Assembly: GCA_017521985.1 (NCBI GenBank)
Contig: JAFXAZ010000016.1
Coordinates: 1-64,000, forward strand
Source of the DNA: Lachnospiraceae bacterium
GTDB lineage: Bacteria > Bacillota > Clostridia > Lachnospirales > Lachnospiraceae
DNA: 64,000 bases
Direction: 5' to 3'
A model generated the notes under the pieces. The model had not been told where the DNA came from. It made no database searches and saw only the letters and a program-made list of their open reading frames with translations. Positions 25,055 to 35,200 of this stretch are shown one piece after another (the first letter of the stretch is position 1; each line of letters starts with the position of its first letter). Made by a program: the position numbers and the translations under genes.

Positions 25055-25410
25055 GTCGGAAAATATTAACGGACGAAGAAATAAAAATTTTAGGGAACAA
25101 TCCATACATAAAATCAGTTACCAGCAAACGAATTCAATATACAAGAGAATTTAAAAGGCATTTCATGCAGGAATATCTTGCTGGAAAAGGACCTACCCGG
25201 ATTTTTCGGGAAGCGGGTTTCGACACAGAACTTCTGGGCTCCAAACGCATCGAACGGGCTGCCGCCCATTGGAAGGAAGCCTACCATGCCGGCAGACTGG
25301 ATGATGACCCGAATACCTATTATTCTGGAGATAGTCTTTATGCACAACTGAAAGCCCTACAGGAAGAAAATAAATTACTGAAAGAAAAAATACAACAGTT
25401 ACTCTTATAA
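25051..25410 (+). CDS. Small HTH protein with C-terminal leucine zipper-like helix
   Basis: This 119-residue protein overlaps the preceding gene by four bases (ATGA), so it is part of the surface operon. Residues about 30-75 (YTREFKRHFMQEYLAGKGP, then IFREAGFD) resemble the HTH found in IS3-type OrfA and related small regulators. The C-terminal 25 residues (LKALQEENKLLKEKIQQLL) form a short heptad-repeat coiled coil. No catalytic domain is present. It could be a co-opted transposase HTH that feeds back on the operon, or an inert leftover. A strong terminator follows. Confidence 0.6.
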   Translation: MSRKILTDEEIKILGNNPYIKSVTSKRIQYTREFKRHFMQEYLAGKGPTRIFREAGFDTELLGSKRIERAAAHWKEAYHAGRLDDDPNTYYSGDSLYAQLKALQEENKLLKEKIQQLLL

Positions 25411-25414
25411 TACG

Positions 25415-25452
25415 ATAGCGGCATAGCCCTTAAACGGAAGCTATGCCGCTAT
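25415..25452. terminator. Strong bidirectional terminator ending the surface operon
   Basis: A perfect 13-bp stem (ATAGCGGCATAGC / GCTATGCCGCTAT) with a 12-nt loop. Outside it there is a one-base mismatch and further pairing (AATAC / GTATT). It lies 5 bp after the last operon gene and between convergent genes. Confidence 0.9.
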
Positions 25453-25477
25453 TGTATATTATGATTACATATGGTTT

Positions 25478-26035
25478 TTATTGCAGGTGGTATTCCGCCA
25501 ACAACTGCTTACGAAACACCTCATCCTTAATTGCACGCCTCAAATCAGCCAATCGCTCATCCTTATCAAGCAATGAATATAACTGATTATCAAGTTCCTG
25601 CTGTTTGAGTAGCCGCTCCTGCTCGAACAGCTGCTCCGCCTGTTTGGTTAACTGCTGGTTCTTCTCAGACAACTGCTGGTTCTTCTCAGAAAACTGTTCA
25701 GCTTGCTCAGAAAGCTGAAATTCCTGTTCCGTTATAAGTTTCTTGGACGCATCGATTTCATCCTGCATCACGTCTATCATGTACTGCACGGTATTTCGAT
25801 CCAGTTCTTGTAATTCCTTAGAAAATAAGCCCATAACGTCCTCCATGTTCCTGCACAGCTCATAGACGTCCTCGTACATGCGTTTAAATTCCGGATAAGC
25901 CTGTATCAGCTCGGCAATGCGTTCTGGTTCATCGCAGGTAAGAAACACCAGCCATGCATCCAGCTTTGTTTTGATACCTTTATTTTGAAGGTTATTACCG
26001 AAGATGTCAAGGGGTACAAAGTAATATTTCTGCAA
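25478..26035 (-). pseudogene. Rpn-family PD-(D/E)XK nuclease / transposase, 5'-truncated
   Basis: The surviving 185 codons correspond to the C-terminal half of Rpn/PDDEXK-transposase proteins: KTKLDAWLVFLTCDEPERIAELI, then a helix and a long Gln/Glu-rich coiled coil with repeats of SEKNQQLSEKNQQL, ending FRKQLLAEYHLQ. The frame begins only with TTG at 26035. It continues upstream as SDKLKLNLL to a stop at 26066-26068 without any start codon, so the nuclease half is lost. The break point coincides with the start of a tandem hairpin-repeat array. It is unlikely to be functional. Confidence 0.65.
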
Positions 26036-26082
26036 AAGATTGAGCTTTAGTTTGTCCGACCAATATCAATAAAAGTATATAT

Positions 26083-26253
26083 TTAGTCGGGGAATAATTT
26101 GAGAAAAGTCCTACTAATTTAAAAAAATATGCTTGCTTAGTCGGGGATAAAACAAAGAAGAACACCGACTAATTTTATAAAAAATACTTTCAAGTGGGGA
26201 AAAACGGAATAAAACCCCCGACTCAAAAAAGAAAAAAGCGTCCTTAGTGGGGG
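26083..26253. repeat. Four degenerate hairpin repeats at 53-54-bp spacing
   Basis: TTAGTCGGGG or variants occur at 26083, 26137, 26191 and 26244. Three copies are followed about 25 bp later by a partner resembling CCGACTAATTT (26110, 26165, 26218), so those units could fold as hairpins. The units are A/T-rich in between. An orphan partner (GTCCGACCAAT) at 26054 suggests a fifth, truncated unit. It is not CRISPR, because the units are degenerate and the intervals are not unique spacers. Confidence 0.65.
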
Positions 26254-26289
26254 AATACTAACAAAACGGCTCACGCAGGAGCCGCCGGG

Positions 26290-26556
26290 TTAATCCTCCT
26301 CAATAACCTGTATTTCCAGGTAATCAAATTCAATAGACTCCACGAAGTTGTCCTGATAAAATCTTGCTTTGGCGTGGCGGCGGAAATCCTGCACGGTCAC
26401 ATCCAGCCAGATAGGTTTGCCAAGGTCAAAGCGGTAGCATACCTCGTCCAGGGCATGGAAGACCTTGTGGGTACGGGTATCAGTGGAATTGTCCTCAATA
26501 ACGGTATCTTGCAGCATATGGTTGTCTTTGAATGTTTTTGCCCAGAGTCGAAACAT
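26290..26556 (-). CDS. Conserved small protein of unknown function
   Basis: This 88-residue protein begins MFRLWAKTFKDNHMLQDTVIE and ends with an acidic segment (FDYLEIQVIEED). I recognise it as a small protein common in Clostridia but know no function. The start at 26556 is fixed by AAAGGAG 7 bp upstream; an earlier in-frame codon would add an unlikely 17-residue extension. There is no signal peptide or membrane helix. It stands alone between the hairpin repeats and a long AT-rich gap, so its neighbours say nothing about its job. Confidence 0.7.
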   Translation of the reverse strand: MFRLWAKTFKDNHMLQDTVIEDNSTDTRTHKVFHALDEVCYRFDLGKPIWLDVTVQDFRRHAKARFYQDNFVESIEFDYLEIQVIEED

Positions 26557-26886
26557 GGTGTAATCTCCTTTGTGTATAATAATGAGGAGTGCCCGGATGC
26601 GTAACACCCGGGCTATTATGAAAAAAATTTATCTGCTGTAATGTCCTTAGGGAGGACATTGCAAATGTTTATTGCTGATATAAAGACTATATCAGATAAA
26701 TATGAACAAAATATGAACAAATTGTAAACGCTTAGTTAATTTGAACAAAACAAAAAGAATTAATATAAAAAATATAGTAAAAGTGCACAAAGAAAATGGC
26801 AAATACTAAAGGTTGTAAAAAAAAAGAAAACGTGTTAAACTATAAATGGTATATTATGTTTTGTACTCGGACAAGTGGAGGACGTT
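26557..26886. other. Non-coding gap with palindromes and a rightward promoter candidate
   Basis: No gene is visible. There are three short palindromes: GCCCGG/CCGGGC at 26591-26612, AATGTCCT/AGGACATT at 26640-26660 and CTGATATA/TATATCAG at 26675-26695. Three copies of GAACAAA follow between about 26700 and 26760. A candidate promoter for the next gene is TTGTAA (26813-26818), 17 bp, TAAACT (26836-26841). Confidence 0.45.
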
Positions 26887-27438
26887 ATGGATAATTTTAT
26901 GAGTAAATTAAGTCAGAAAATAAATGCACAGGATTCCATAAAGGCCAATTTTATGGCAGATATGGCGGAAAAAGAGCATATGAAGAAGCAGATTCAGGAG
27001 TATGATGCAATTTTGCAGAGTATGCGTAATTTGTATTTGAAGCAGGAAGAGAATAGCGAAAGCTTTAGAGAGGTGGCAGAAAAGCTGGAGGCATTGTGCA
27101 TAGCAGAGTCTGAGAAGCCTGAAATTCTGGCTGAAATCAAAGAAATTATTGGTAAAAGTGACGAATTTACTCATAGAGAGTGTGTAAAGGTGTATCGTAA
27201 CGTTCAGGCACTTTTGGATGAGCAGAATAAAAAGCTGGAGGAAAGTACCGAGGCGGTAAAGGCACAGATGGAAAGCTGCAAGGCGGTGGATTTGACAGAG
27301 GATGTAGCATATTTGAAGCGTGTGCTCAATCTGACATACAGCAGCACCAAGGCAAACAGAGTATGGCTTGTGATTGTGGCACTCATTTCCGCAGCAAATT
27401 TAGCGTGCATTTTACTCATTCATTTTGGTCTTTTATAA
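26887..27438 (+). CDS. Coiled-coil protein with C-terminal membrane anchor, unknown function
   Basis: This 183-residue protein has helical, charged residues 20-150 with heptad-like spacing (MKKQIQEYDAILQSMRNLYLKQEEN) and a single C-terminal membrane helix, VWLVIVALISAANLACILLIHFG. It is probably a tail-anchored cytoplasmic coiled coil. I recognise no family. The ATG at 26887 follows GGAGGAC by five bases; an upstream GTG would overlap that site. It precedes the flavin reductase gene by 41 bp. Confidence 0.65.
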   Translation: MDNFMSKLSQKINAQDSIKANFMADMAEKEHMKKQIQEYDAILQSMRNLYLKQEENSESFREVAEKLEALCIAESEKPEILAEIKEIIGKSDEFTHRECVKVYRNVQALLDEQNKKLEESTEAVKAQMESCKAVDLTEDVAYLKRVLNLTYSSTKANRVWLVIVALISAANLACILLIHFGLL

Positions 27439-27479
27439 ATGATTTGACATACATTGTTTAAGGTGCACAGGAGGAAATT

Positions 27480-28064
27480 ATGGGCAGACAAACGTGGAAG
27501 CCGGGCAATATGTTATATCCACTACCGGCAGTGATGGTAAGTGTATGTGATGGGAAAGGAAAATCTAATATTATTACCATTGGCTGGGCAGGGACTATTT
27601 GTACGAATCCGCCTATGGTGTCTATTTCTGTGCGTCCGGAGCGTTATTCTTATGATATGTTGAAAGAGACCGGAGAGTTTGTGATTAATCTGACTACAAA
27701 GGAGCTGGTGTGGGCAACGGATTACTGTGGCGTAAAAAGCGGCAGGGATGTAGACAAGTTTAAAGAATGCAGGCTGACGCCTGTTCCGGCTGAGCATATA
27801 AAGGCGCCGATGATAGGGGAAAGTCCTGTAAACATCGAGTGCAAAGTAAGAGAAATAAAAGAACTTGGCAGCCATCATATGTTTATTGCAGATGTATTGG
27901 CTGTACATGTAGATGATAAGTACATGAATGACAAAAACAAATTCTGTCTGGAAAAAGCAGAGCCTATTGTGTATTCTCACGGGGCATATTTGATGACAGG
28001 AGAAGTTTTAGGAACATTTGGTTTTAGTGTGAAGAAGAATGAGAAACAGACAAAGATACGGTAG
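27480..28064 (+). CDS. Flavin reductase / flavoredoxin family protein
   Basis: This 194-residue protein of the FMN-binding split-barrel family supplies reduced flavin or acts as an electron carrier in the cytoplasm. Family marks are the N-terminal PGNMLYPLPAVMVSV, ITIGWAGTICTNPPMVSISVRPERYSYDML in the flavin-binding region (residues about 37-65), EFVINLTTKEL, and the C-terminal INIECKVREIKELGSHHMF-type strand followed by YSHGAYL. It has a strong GGAGGAAATT site. Its last 26 bases overlap the start of the next gene in another frame. Confidence 0.85.
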   Translation: MGRQTWKPGNMLYPLPAVMVSVCDGKGKSNIITIGWAGTICTNPPMVSISVRPERYSYDMLKETGEFVINLTTKELVWATDYCGVKSGRDVDKFKECRLTPVPAEHIKAPMIGESPVNIECKVREIKELGSHHMFIADVLAVHVDDKYMNDKNKFCLEKAEPIVYSHGAYLMTGEVLGTFGFSVKKNEKQTKIR

Positions 28065-29616
28065 GTTTAATACGAATAGATTTATCATATGGGGCTTCTT
28101 TTGTGGATTGCTCATATTTTTTATGAGTATGTTTTTTGGACCATGGCTTATGTCAGATGATAAGGAAGTATCCAATTTTTATAATATTTACGTAAATGAC
28201 ACTTATGTAGGAACGGTCAAGGAAAAGCAGACAGCCCATAGGTGTCTTCAAATTGCAAAGGAGGCAATTGCGGAGGGTACCAGGGATATTACTTATATGG
28301 ATGCCAATATGCGTTTGGAAGGCATACATGTAATTGCCGGATCTGCCACCAGAAGAGATGAAATTGTAGAAAATATTAAGGCGCTTTTGCCGCAGAGTAT
28401 TCAGAAGACCTTGCAGCGTTGTTATATGCTTAAAATAAATGACTATATGGTGGCTCTTAGCAGTATTGATGAGGTAGAATATGTGCTTCAGCAGGCGGTG
28501 GATATGTATGATGGCGACAGTGATTTTGATGTGTCATTGAAAAGAGACACACAGAGAGCTTTTAATGTATTGACTGCGGAGGTTATTGGAGCAGGTATGC
28601 AGGAAGAGGAAAGCGTTGATAGAACAACTGCCGGATTTACCTCTTTAGAAGATGAGTTGTTTAATGAAGATTCTTATAAAGAAGAATTATCTTTTGCAGA
28701 CTTTGATTTGGGTATGAAGTCCATGGAGTTTGTGGACAAAATTGAAATTGCTGAGTGTTATTTACAGGCGGATGAAATTTCTTCTGTGGAAGAGGCAGTT
28801 CGTTATGTGACCGAGGAGCAGAACCGGGATGTTATTTATAAGGTGCAGAGTGGCGATACTTTGGGTGAAATCGCCATGTCTACAGGTGTTCCGTTAGAAG
28901 ATATCATTGCTATGAATGATGAACTTAAAAATGAAAATTCCGTTATTCATATCGACCAGGAACTGGTTATCAGTATGCCGCGTCCGTCTCTTACGATTTC
29001 TTATACTGCAACGGAGTATAGAGAAGAAGAGTATGATGCAGAGATTATTTATGTAGATAATGACAGCTGGTACACTACCAAGAAGGTAACATTACAGGAG
29101 CCTTCCGCAGGTTTTCGAAAAGCGGTAAGTAACATTACATACCATAATGGAGAGGTGTATGAGACTGAGATATTGAAGCAGGAGATTTTGATGGAAGCAG
29201 TGCCGAAAATCGTAGAGCGTGGCACGAAGATTCCTCCTACTTATATCAAACCTCTTTATGGAGGCAGACTTTCTTCTACCTTTGGTTATCGAAGCTTCCG
29301 TGGTGGCGGCAATCATTATGGTGTTGACTGGGCATGTCCGACCGGTACCACAATTTATGCATCCAGTGGCGGTACGGTTACAAGAGCCGGCTGGAGCAGC
29401 AGCTATGGTTATTGTGTATATATTAAGCATCCGGATGGACTGGAAACCAGATATGCACATAACAGTAAGTTGCTGGTAAGCGTTGGCCAAAGTGTAAATC
29501 AGGGGCAGGCAATTGCCTACTCCGGTAATACCGGCGATAGTTCGGGACCACATCTTCATTTTGAGATTCGTGTAAATGGTACTCCGGTAAATCCATTTAA
29601 TTATGTGCCTAGATAA
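28039..29616 (+). CDS. LysM / G5 / M23-family peptidoglycan endopeptidase
   Basis: This 525-residue membrane-anchored cell-wall hydrolase likely cuts peptide cross-links in peptidoglycan. Order: signal-anchor (residues 14-35), a long N-terminal domain with VNDTYVGTVKEKQTA, a LysM motif (VIYKVQSGDTLGEIAMSTGV, about 270-315), a G5-like domain (about 325-400), and a C-terminal M23 domain. In the M23 domain the zinc and catalytic residues are His426/Asp430 in HYGVDWA and His505/His507 in GPHLHFE. All are present. The gene overlaps the flavin reductase gene by 26 bp and has only a weak ribosome site, suggesting coupled translation. Confidence 0.9.
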   Translation: MRNRQRYGRFNTNRFIIWGFFCGLLIFFMSMFFGPWLMSDDKEVSNFYNIYVNDTYVGTVKEKQTAHRCLQIAKEAIAEGTRDITYMDANMRLEGIHVIAGSATRRDEIVENIKALLPQSIQKTLQRCYMLKINDYMVALSSIDEVEYVLQQAVDMYDGDSDFDVSLKRDTQRAFNVLTAEVIGAGMQEEESVDRTTAGFTSLEDELFNEDSYKEELSFADFDLGMKSMEFVDKIEIAECYLQADEISSVEEAVRYVTEEQNRDVIYKVQSGDTLGEIAMSTGVPLEDIIAMNDELKNENSVIHIDQELVISMPRPSLTISYTATEYREEEYDAEIIYVDNDSWYTTKKVTLQEPSAGFRKAVSNITYHNGEVYETEILKQEILMEAVPKIVERGTKIPPTYIKPLYGGRLSSTFGYRSFRGGGNHYGVDWACPTGTTIYASSGGTVTRAGWSSSYGYCVYIKHPDGLETRYAHNSKLLVSVGQSVNQGQAIAYSGNTGDSSGPHLHFEIRVNGTPVNPFNYVPR

Positions 29617-29620
29617 AAGG

Positions 29621-29649
29621 TTTACAATTGGGGTAAAGTGGTGTATGAT
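29621..29649 (+). promoter_or_regulatory. Probable promoter of murA
   Basis: -35 TTTACA (29621-29626), 17-bp spacer, -10 TATGAT (29644-29649), about 30 bp before the murA start codon. Confidence 0.55.
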
Positions 29650-29680
29650 GTTAGTATGAATTTAAGACAGGAGAGACCAG

Positions 29681-30976
29681 ATGGAACAATACGCAATTTG
29701 GGGCGGAAATTCGTTGGTTGGTGAAGTAGAAATAGGCGGCGCCAAAAACGCTGCGCTTCCTATTCTTGCTGCTGCCATCATGACAGATGATACAGTAATA
29801 ATTGACAACTTACCTGATATCAGAGACATCAATGTGTTACTCTCAGCCATGCAGAATATCGGTGTTATAGTAGAGCGATTAGATAGACATAAAGTAAAAA
29901 TCAATGCTTCGCAGATACATACTACGGTAGTGGAAGGCGAAAGCATTCGTAAAATGCGTGCTTCTTATTATTTTGTAGGTGCGCTTTTAGGTAAATACAA
30001 AGCCGCAGATGTAGCGCTTCCGGGGGGCTGTGCCATTGGCAATCGTGCTATAGACCAGCATGAGAAGGGCTTCAAGGCTTTGGGAGCCAAGATTCGTTAT
30101 GAGCATGGCAGTATCATCGCAGAAGCGATTGATTTGACTTGCGCCAACATTTTTATGGATGTGGTAAGCGTGGGTGCCACCATCAATGTGATGATGGCGG
30201 CAGTGTTGGCAGAAGGACAGACTGTGATTGAAAATGCCGCAAAGGAGCCTCACGTAGTTGATTTAGCAAACTTTTTAAACAGTATGGGTGCCAATATTAA
30301 GGGTGCCGGTACAGATGTTATACGAGTAAAAGGTGTAACGAGCCTGCATGGTACGGAATATACGGTGATTCCGGACCAGATTGAAGCAGGAACCTTTATG
30401 ATGGCAGCCGCAATCACAAAGGGAGATATAACCGTAAAAAATGTCATTCCAAAGCATTTGGAGTGTATCAGTGCAAAACTGGAGGAAATCGGCTGTGAAG
30501 TTCGTGAATCAGACGATGCAGTACGTGTAGTAGCCAGCAAGCGCTTAATCGGAACCCAGGTAAAGACCATGCCTTATCCCGGTTATCCTACCGATATGCA
30601 GCCGCAAATTGCTGTGACGCTAGGACTTAGTATGGGATATACTAGTATTATTCGAGAAAGTATTTTTGAAAATCGCTTTAAGTATTTGGATGAACTGCGT
30701 AAAATGGGTGGCACGGTAACCGTAGAGAGTAACATTGCCATTATCGAAGGTGTGGAGAAGTATGAAGGTGCTTCTGTGACTGCACCGGATCTTCGTGCAG
30801 GAGCGGCACTTGTTATTGCAGCTTTGGCCGCAGAAGGTTTTTCTACGGTGGACCAGATTCATTACATTGAACGTGGATACGAGGATTTTCCGGAAAAATT
30901 AGCATCTTTAGGAGCACAGATTCGTAAGGTGTCTAATCCGGAGGAATTAAAAAAAGCCAAATTAAGAGTGGTATAA
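29681..30976 (+). CDS. murA: UDP-N-acetylglucosamine 1-carboxyvinyltransferase
   Basis: MurA catalyses the first committed step of peptidoglycan synthesis, adding enolpyruvate from PEP to UDP-GlcNAc. The 431-residue protein has the substrate-binding Lys22-Asn23 in GGAKNAALPIL. The catalytic cysteine is Cys117 in LPGGCAIGNRAIDQH, so it is the fosfomycin-sensitive Cys type rather than the Asp type. The late motif GYPTDMQPQ is also present. It starts after AGGAGAGACC, with its own promoter. metK follows after 23 bp. Confidence 0.95.
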   Translation: MEQYAIWGGNSLVGEVEIGGAKNAALPILAAAIMTDDTVIIDNLPDIRDINVLLSAMQNIGVIVERLDRHKVKINASQIHTTVVEGESIRKMRASYYFVGALLGKYKAADVALPGGCAIGNRAIDQHEKGFKALGAKIRYEHGSIIAEAIDLTCANIFMDVVSVGATINVMMAAVLAEGQTVIENAAKEPHVVDLANFLNSMGANIKGAGTDVIRVKGVTSLHGTEYTVIPDQIEAGTFMMAAAITKGDITVKNVIPKHLECISAKLEEIGCEVRESDDAVRVVASKRLIGTQVKTMPYPGYPTDMQPQIAVTLGLSMGYTSIIRESIFENRFKYLDELRKMGGTVTVESNIAIIEGVEKYEGASVTAPDLRAGAALVIAALAAEGFSTVDQIHYIERGYEDFPEKLASLGAQIRKVSNPEELKKAKLRVV

Positions 30977-30999
30977 TTACATTTTGATGAGAGGATATT

Positions 31000-32190
31000 A
31001 TGGAAAAATTATTATTTACTTCAGAGTCCGTTACAGAAGGACATCCTGATAAAATTTGCGATGCAGTTTCTGATGCGGTATTAGATGCACTTATGGCGCA
31101 GGATCCAATGAGCCGTGTGGCTTGTGAAACTTGTGCGACTACCGATTTTTGTATGGTTATGGGCGAGATTACAACGAAGGCTCAGATAGATGTGGAGAAG
31201 ATTATTCGTGACACTATTCGTGAGATTGGTTATGACAAGCCGGAAGTAGGTTTTGATGCCAATACCTGCGAGGTTAAGGTGTTGCTTCACAAGCAGTCTC
31301 CGGATATTGCTATGGGCGTTGACAAGGCTTTGGAAGCCAGAGAAAAGCAGATGAGCGATGAGGAGTTAGAGGCAATCGGTGCCGGTGACCAGGGCATGAT
31401 GTTTGGTTATGCTACCGATGAAACGGCAGAATATATGCCGTACCCGATTTTCTTGGCACACAAGTTGGCACGTAAGCTTACCGAAGTGCGTAAAAACGGC
31501 ACACTTACGTATTTGCGTCCGGACGGCAAGAGCCAGGTTTCCGTTCAGTATGACGAAAGTGGCAAGCCGGTTCGTTTAGAGGCGGTAGTATTATCTACCC
31601 AGCATGATGAGACTGTTACACAGGAGCAGATTCATGCAGATATCAAGAAGTATGTGTTTGATGAAGTGTTACCTGCAGAATTAATTGATGCAGATACCAG
31701 ATTTTATATTAATCCGACAGGACGCTTTGTAATTGGTGGTCCTAACGGTGACAGCGGTCTTACCGGTCGTAAGATTATTGTAGATACCTACGGTGGCTAT
31801 GCTCGTCACGGCGGTGGTGCTTTCTCCGGTAAGGATTGTACCAAGGTAGACAGAAGTGCAGCATATGCAGCACGCTACGTGGCTAAAAATATCGTAGCAG
31901 CAGGCCTTGCAAAGAAATGTGAAATTCAGCTTTCTTATGCAATTGGCGTAGCACAGCCTACTTCCGTTATGGTAGATACCTTTGGCACAGGTGCTCTTTC
32001 TAACGAGGAGTTAGAAAACATTGTTCGTAAGGAATTTGATTTAAGACCGGCCGGCATCATTAAGATGCTTGACCTGCGCAGACCGATTTACAGAGGTACT
32101 GCAGCATACGGACACTTCGGCCGTGAGGACCTGAACCTTCCTTGGGAAGCGCTGGATAAAGTGGAACTGCTGAAGAATTATTTAAAATAG
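31000..32190 (+). CDS. metK: S-adenosylmethionine synthase
   Basis: MetK makes S-adenosylmethionine from methionine and ATP in the cytoplasm. It is 396 residues, a typical length. Motifs are the ATP-binding [17 protein letters not shown] near residue 14, the signature [12 protein letters not shown] near 127, and the P-loop-like [19 protein letters not shown] near 275-295. It follows murA closely with a GAGAGG site. No S-box riboswitch is present in the short upstream gap. A strong terminator follows. Confidence 0.95.
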   Translation: MEKLLFTSESVTEGHPDKICDAVSDAVLDALMAQDPMSRVACETCATTDFCMVMGEITTKAQIDVEKIIRDTIREIGYDKPEVGFDANTCEVKVLLHKQSPDIAMGVDKALEAREKQMSDEELEAIGAGDQGMMFGYATDETAEYMPYPIFLAHKLARKLTEVRKNGTLTYLRPDGKSQVSVQYDESGKPVRLEAVVLSTQHDETVTQEQIHADIKKYVFDEVLPAELIDADTRFYINPTGRFVIGGPNGDSGLTGRKIIVDTYGGYARHGGGAFSGKDCTKVDRSAAYAARYVAKNIVAAGLAKKCEIQLSYAIGVAQPTSVMVDTFGTGALSNEELENIVRKEFDLRPAGIIKMLDLRRPIYRGTAAYGHFGREDLNLPWEALDKVELLKNYLK

Positions 32191-32214
32191 TAGAGATTTA
32201 TAAGATTTCATAGA

Positions 32215-32245
32215 GGGGGTGTAAACTGTAACACCCCCTTTTATT
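32215..32245 (+). terminator. Rho-independent terminator after metK
   Basis: The stem is GGGGGTGT / ACACCCCC (32215-32222 and 32231-32238) with an 8-nt loop, followed by TTTTATT. Confidence 0.9.
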
Positions 32246-32261
32246 GACAGGAGAAAACACC

Positions 32262-35200
32262 ATGGCATTTACACATCTGCATGTGCATACGGAGTACAGT
32301 TTATTAGATGGCTCCAACAAAATAAAAGAATATGTAAAACGTGTCAAAGAACTTGGCATGAACAGTGCTGCTATTACAGACCATGGTGTTATGTATGGTG
32401 TAATTGATTTTTACAGGGCATGTAAGGCGGAAGGGATCAATCCGGTTATCGGCTGTGAGGTGTATGTAGCGCCGAACTCCCGCTTTGACAAGGAGCTTAC
32501 CGGCGGAGAGGACAGATACTATCATTTGGTACTTCTCGCAGAAAATAACACCGGTTACCAGAACCTTATGAAAATTGTTTCCAAAGGTTTTACCGAAGGT
32601 TATTATTACAGACCACGTGTAGATATGGAAGTGTTGAGGGAGTATCACGAAGGGATTATTGCACTGAGTGCATGCCTTGCCGGAGAGGTACAGCGATATA
32701 TCATGAAGGGACTTTATGATGAAGCTATCAAGATGGCATTAAAATATCGTGATTGTTTTGGTGAGGGCAATTATTTCCTGGAACTTCAGGATCATGGACT
32801 ACCGGAGCAGCGTACCGTAAATCATCAGTTGATGCGTATGAGCAGGGAGTTGAATATTCCTTTAGTTGCCACTAATGACGTACACTATACGTATGAAGAT
32901 GACGTGGATTCCCACGATATTTTGCTTTGCCTGCAGACCGGCAAGAAGCTGGCAGACGAGGATAGAATGCGCTATGAGGGTGGTCAGTATTTTGTAAAGA
33001 GCGAAGAGGAAATGCGCAGACTTTTTCCATATGCACAGGAGGCACTGGATAATACGCAGAAAATTGCAGACCGCTGTCATGTGGATATTGAATTTGGCGT
33101 GACGAAGCTGCCGCATTTTGAGGTGCCGGAAGGTTTCACACCTTGGACTTACTTGAATCATTTGTGTTTCACCGGGCTTCATGAACGCTATGGCGAGGAT
33201 GAAAACCAGCCGGCGGGTAATACCGGACAGACGTTAAAAGAGCGTTTAGACTATGAACTTAGTGTTATTAAGCGCATGGGTTATGTAGATTACTTCTTAA
33301 TTGTTTGGGACTTTATTAACTATGCCAAGAAAAACGGCATTGCAGTAGGACCGGGACGAGGTTCTGCGGCGGGTTCTATTGTTTCCTATTGTCTGCATAT
33401 TACGGATATTGACCCGATTCGCTACAGTCTGTTGTTTGAGCGTTTCTTAAATCCGGAACGTGTATCCATGCCTGATATTGATATTGACTTCTGCTTTGAA
33501 AGACGTCAGGAGGTTATTGATTATGTGGGCATTAAATATGGTGCCGAGAAGGTAGTGCAGATTGTTACTTTTGGTACGTTGCAGGCCAAGGGGGTTATCC
33601 GAGATGTGGCTCGCGTTATGGACCTGCCATATGCGTATGCAGATGCATTGGCAAAGCAGATTCCAAACGAATTAAATATTACGTTAGACAGAGCGTTGGA
33701 ACTAAATCCGGAGCTTCGCGCTCAGTACGAAAACGACGATCAGGTGCATTATCTGATTGATATGTGTAAGCGTCTGGAAGGTTTGCCGAGACATACCTCC
33801 ATGCATGCTGCAGGTGTGGTAATCTGTCCGAGTGCGGCAGATGATTTTGTACCGTTGTCACGAGGCAGTGACGGTTCCATTACTACCCAGTTTACCATGA
33901 CGACCTTAGAGGAACTGGGACTTTTGAAAATGGACTTTTTAGGGCTGCGTACCCTGACCGTAATTCAAAAGGCAGTAGATTTAGTAAAAGAAAGTACCGG
34001 TGTGGCGCTTAATATGAGTGCCATTGATTATGATGACAAAGCGGTACTTGACTATATAGGTACCGGCAAAACGGAAGGTGTGTTCCAGTTAGAAAGTGCC
34101 GGCATGAAAAATTTCATGAAGGAATTAAAGCCACAAAATCTGGAAGATATTATTGCGGGGGTTTCCTTGTATCGTCCGGGTCCTATGGATTTTATTCCGC
34201 AATATGTAAAAGGTAAAAACAGCGGTGACGAAGTGACTTACCTTTGTCCGCAATTAGAGCCGATTTTATCACCGACCTATGGTTGTATTGTATATCAGGA
34301 GCAGGTAATGCAGATTGTACGAGACCTTGGGGGATATTCTCTTGGACGAAGCGATTTGGTTCGCCGTGCCATGAGTAAGAAAAAGCAGTCTGTTATGGAA
34401 AAGGAACGTGCAAACTTCGTAAATGGTAATGCCGAGGAAGGAGTACCGGGCTGTGCAGGAAATGGTATTTCCGCCGATGTTGCCGGCAAGATTTACGATA
34501 ACATGATGGACTTTGCAAAATATGCGTTTAACAAGTCTCATGCAGCCTGCTATGCGGTGGTTGCATATCAGACCGCATATTTAAAATATTATTATCCGGT
34601 GCAGTTTATGGCGGCGCTTTTAACCAGCGTTATAGACAATCCACGTAAGGTTGCGGAGTATATTGTATGCTGTCGTAATATGGGAATTGAAATTTTGCCT
34701 CCGGATGTAAATGAAAGCAGCGGAGAGTTTGGCGTGTCCGGAAATGCCGTTCGGTATGCACTTTTGGCGATTAAGAGCGTGGGAAGACCTTCTATTGAAT
34801 TTATTTATCAGGAACGGAAGGACCATGGGGTTTACAAATCTATTCATGATTTTTTGACCAGGGTGCAAAACGGTGATGTCAATAAGCGTGCGGTGGAGAA
34901 TTTTATTAAGGCAGGCGCACTGGATTGTTTGGGCGGCACACGTAAGCAGTTTATGTATGTGTATGTGCCGATTATGGATCGCCTGGCAAACGGCAAAAAA
35001 AATCATATTGCAGGTCAGATGTCCTTGTTGGATTTATTAAATGATGATGCCAAGGAAGAGTTTGAAGTTACCATGCCAAATGTAGGGGAGTATACCAAAG
35101 AAGAACTTCTTACCATGGAAAAGGAGGTTCTGGGCATATACATCAGCGGTCATCCGCTGGAGAGCTATATGAATATCTGGAAAAATAATATTACTGCAAC

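Noticed and set aside
26083-26253. CRISPR array
   Set aside because: Repeats are short, degenerate and themselves hairpins; the intervening sequence is not unique spacers and no cas gene is near.
30977-30999. SAM riboswitch before metK
   Set aside because: Only 23 bp separate murA and metK, too short for an S-box element.
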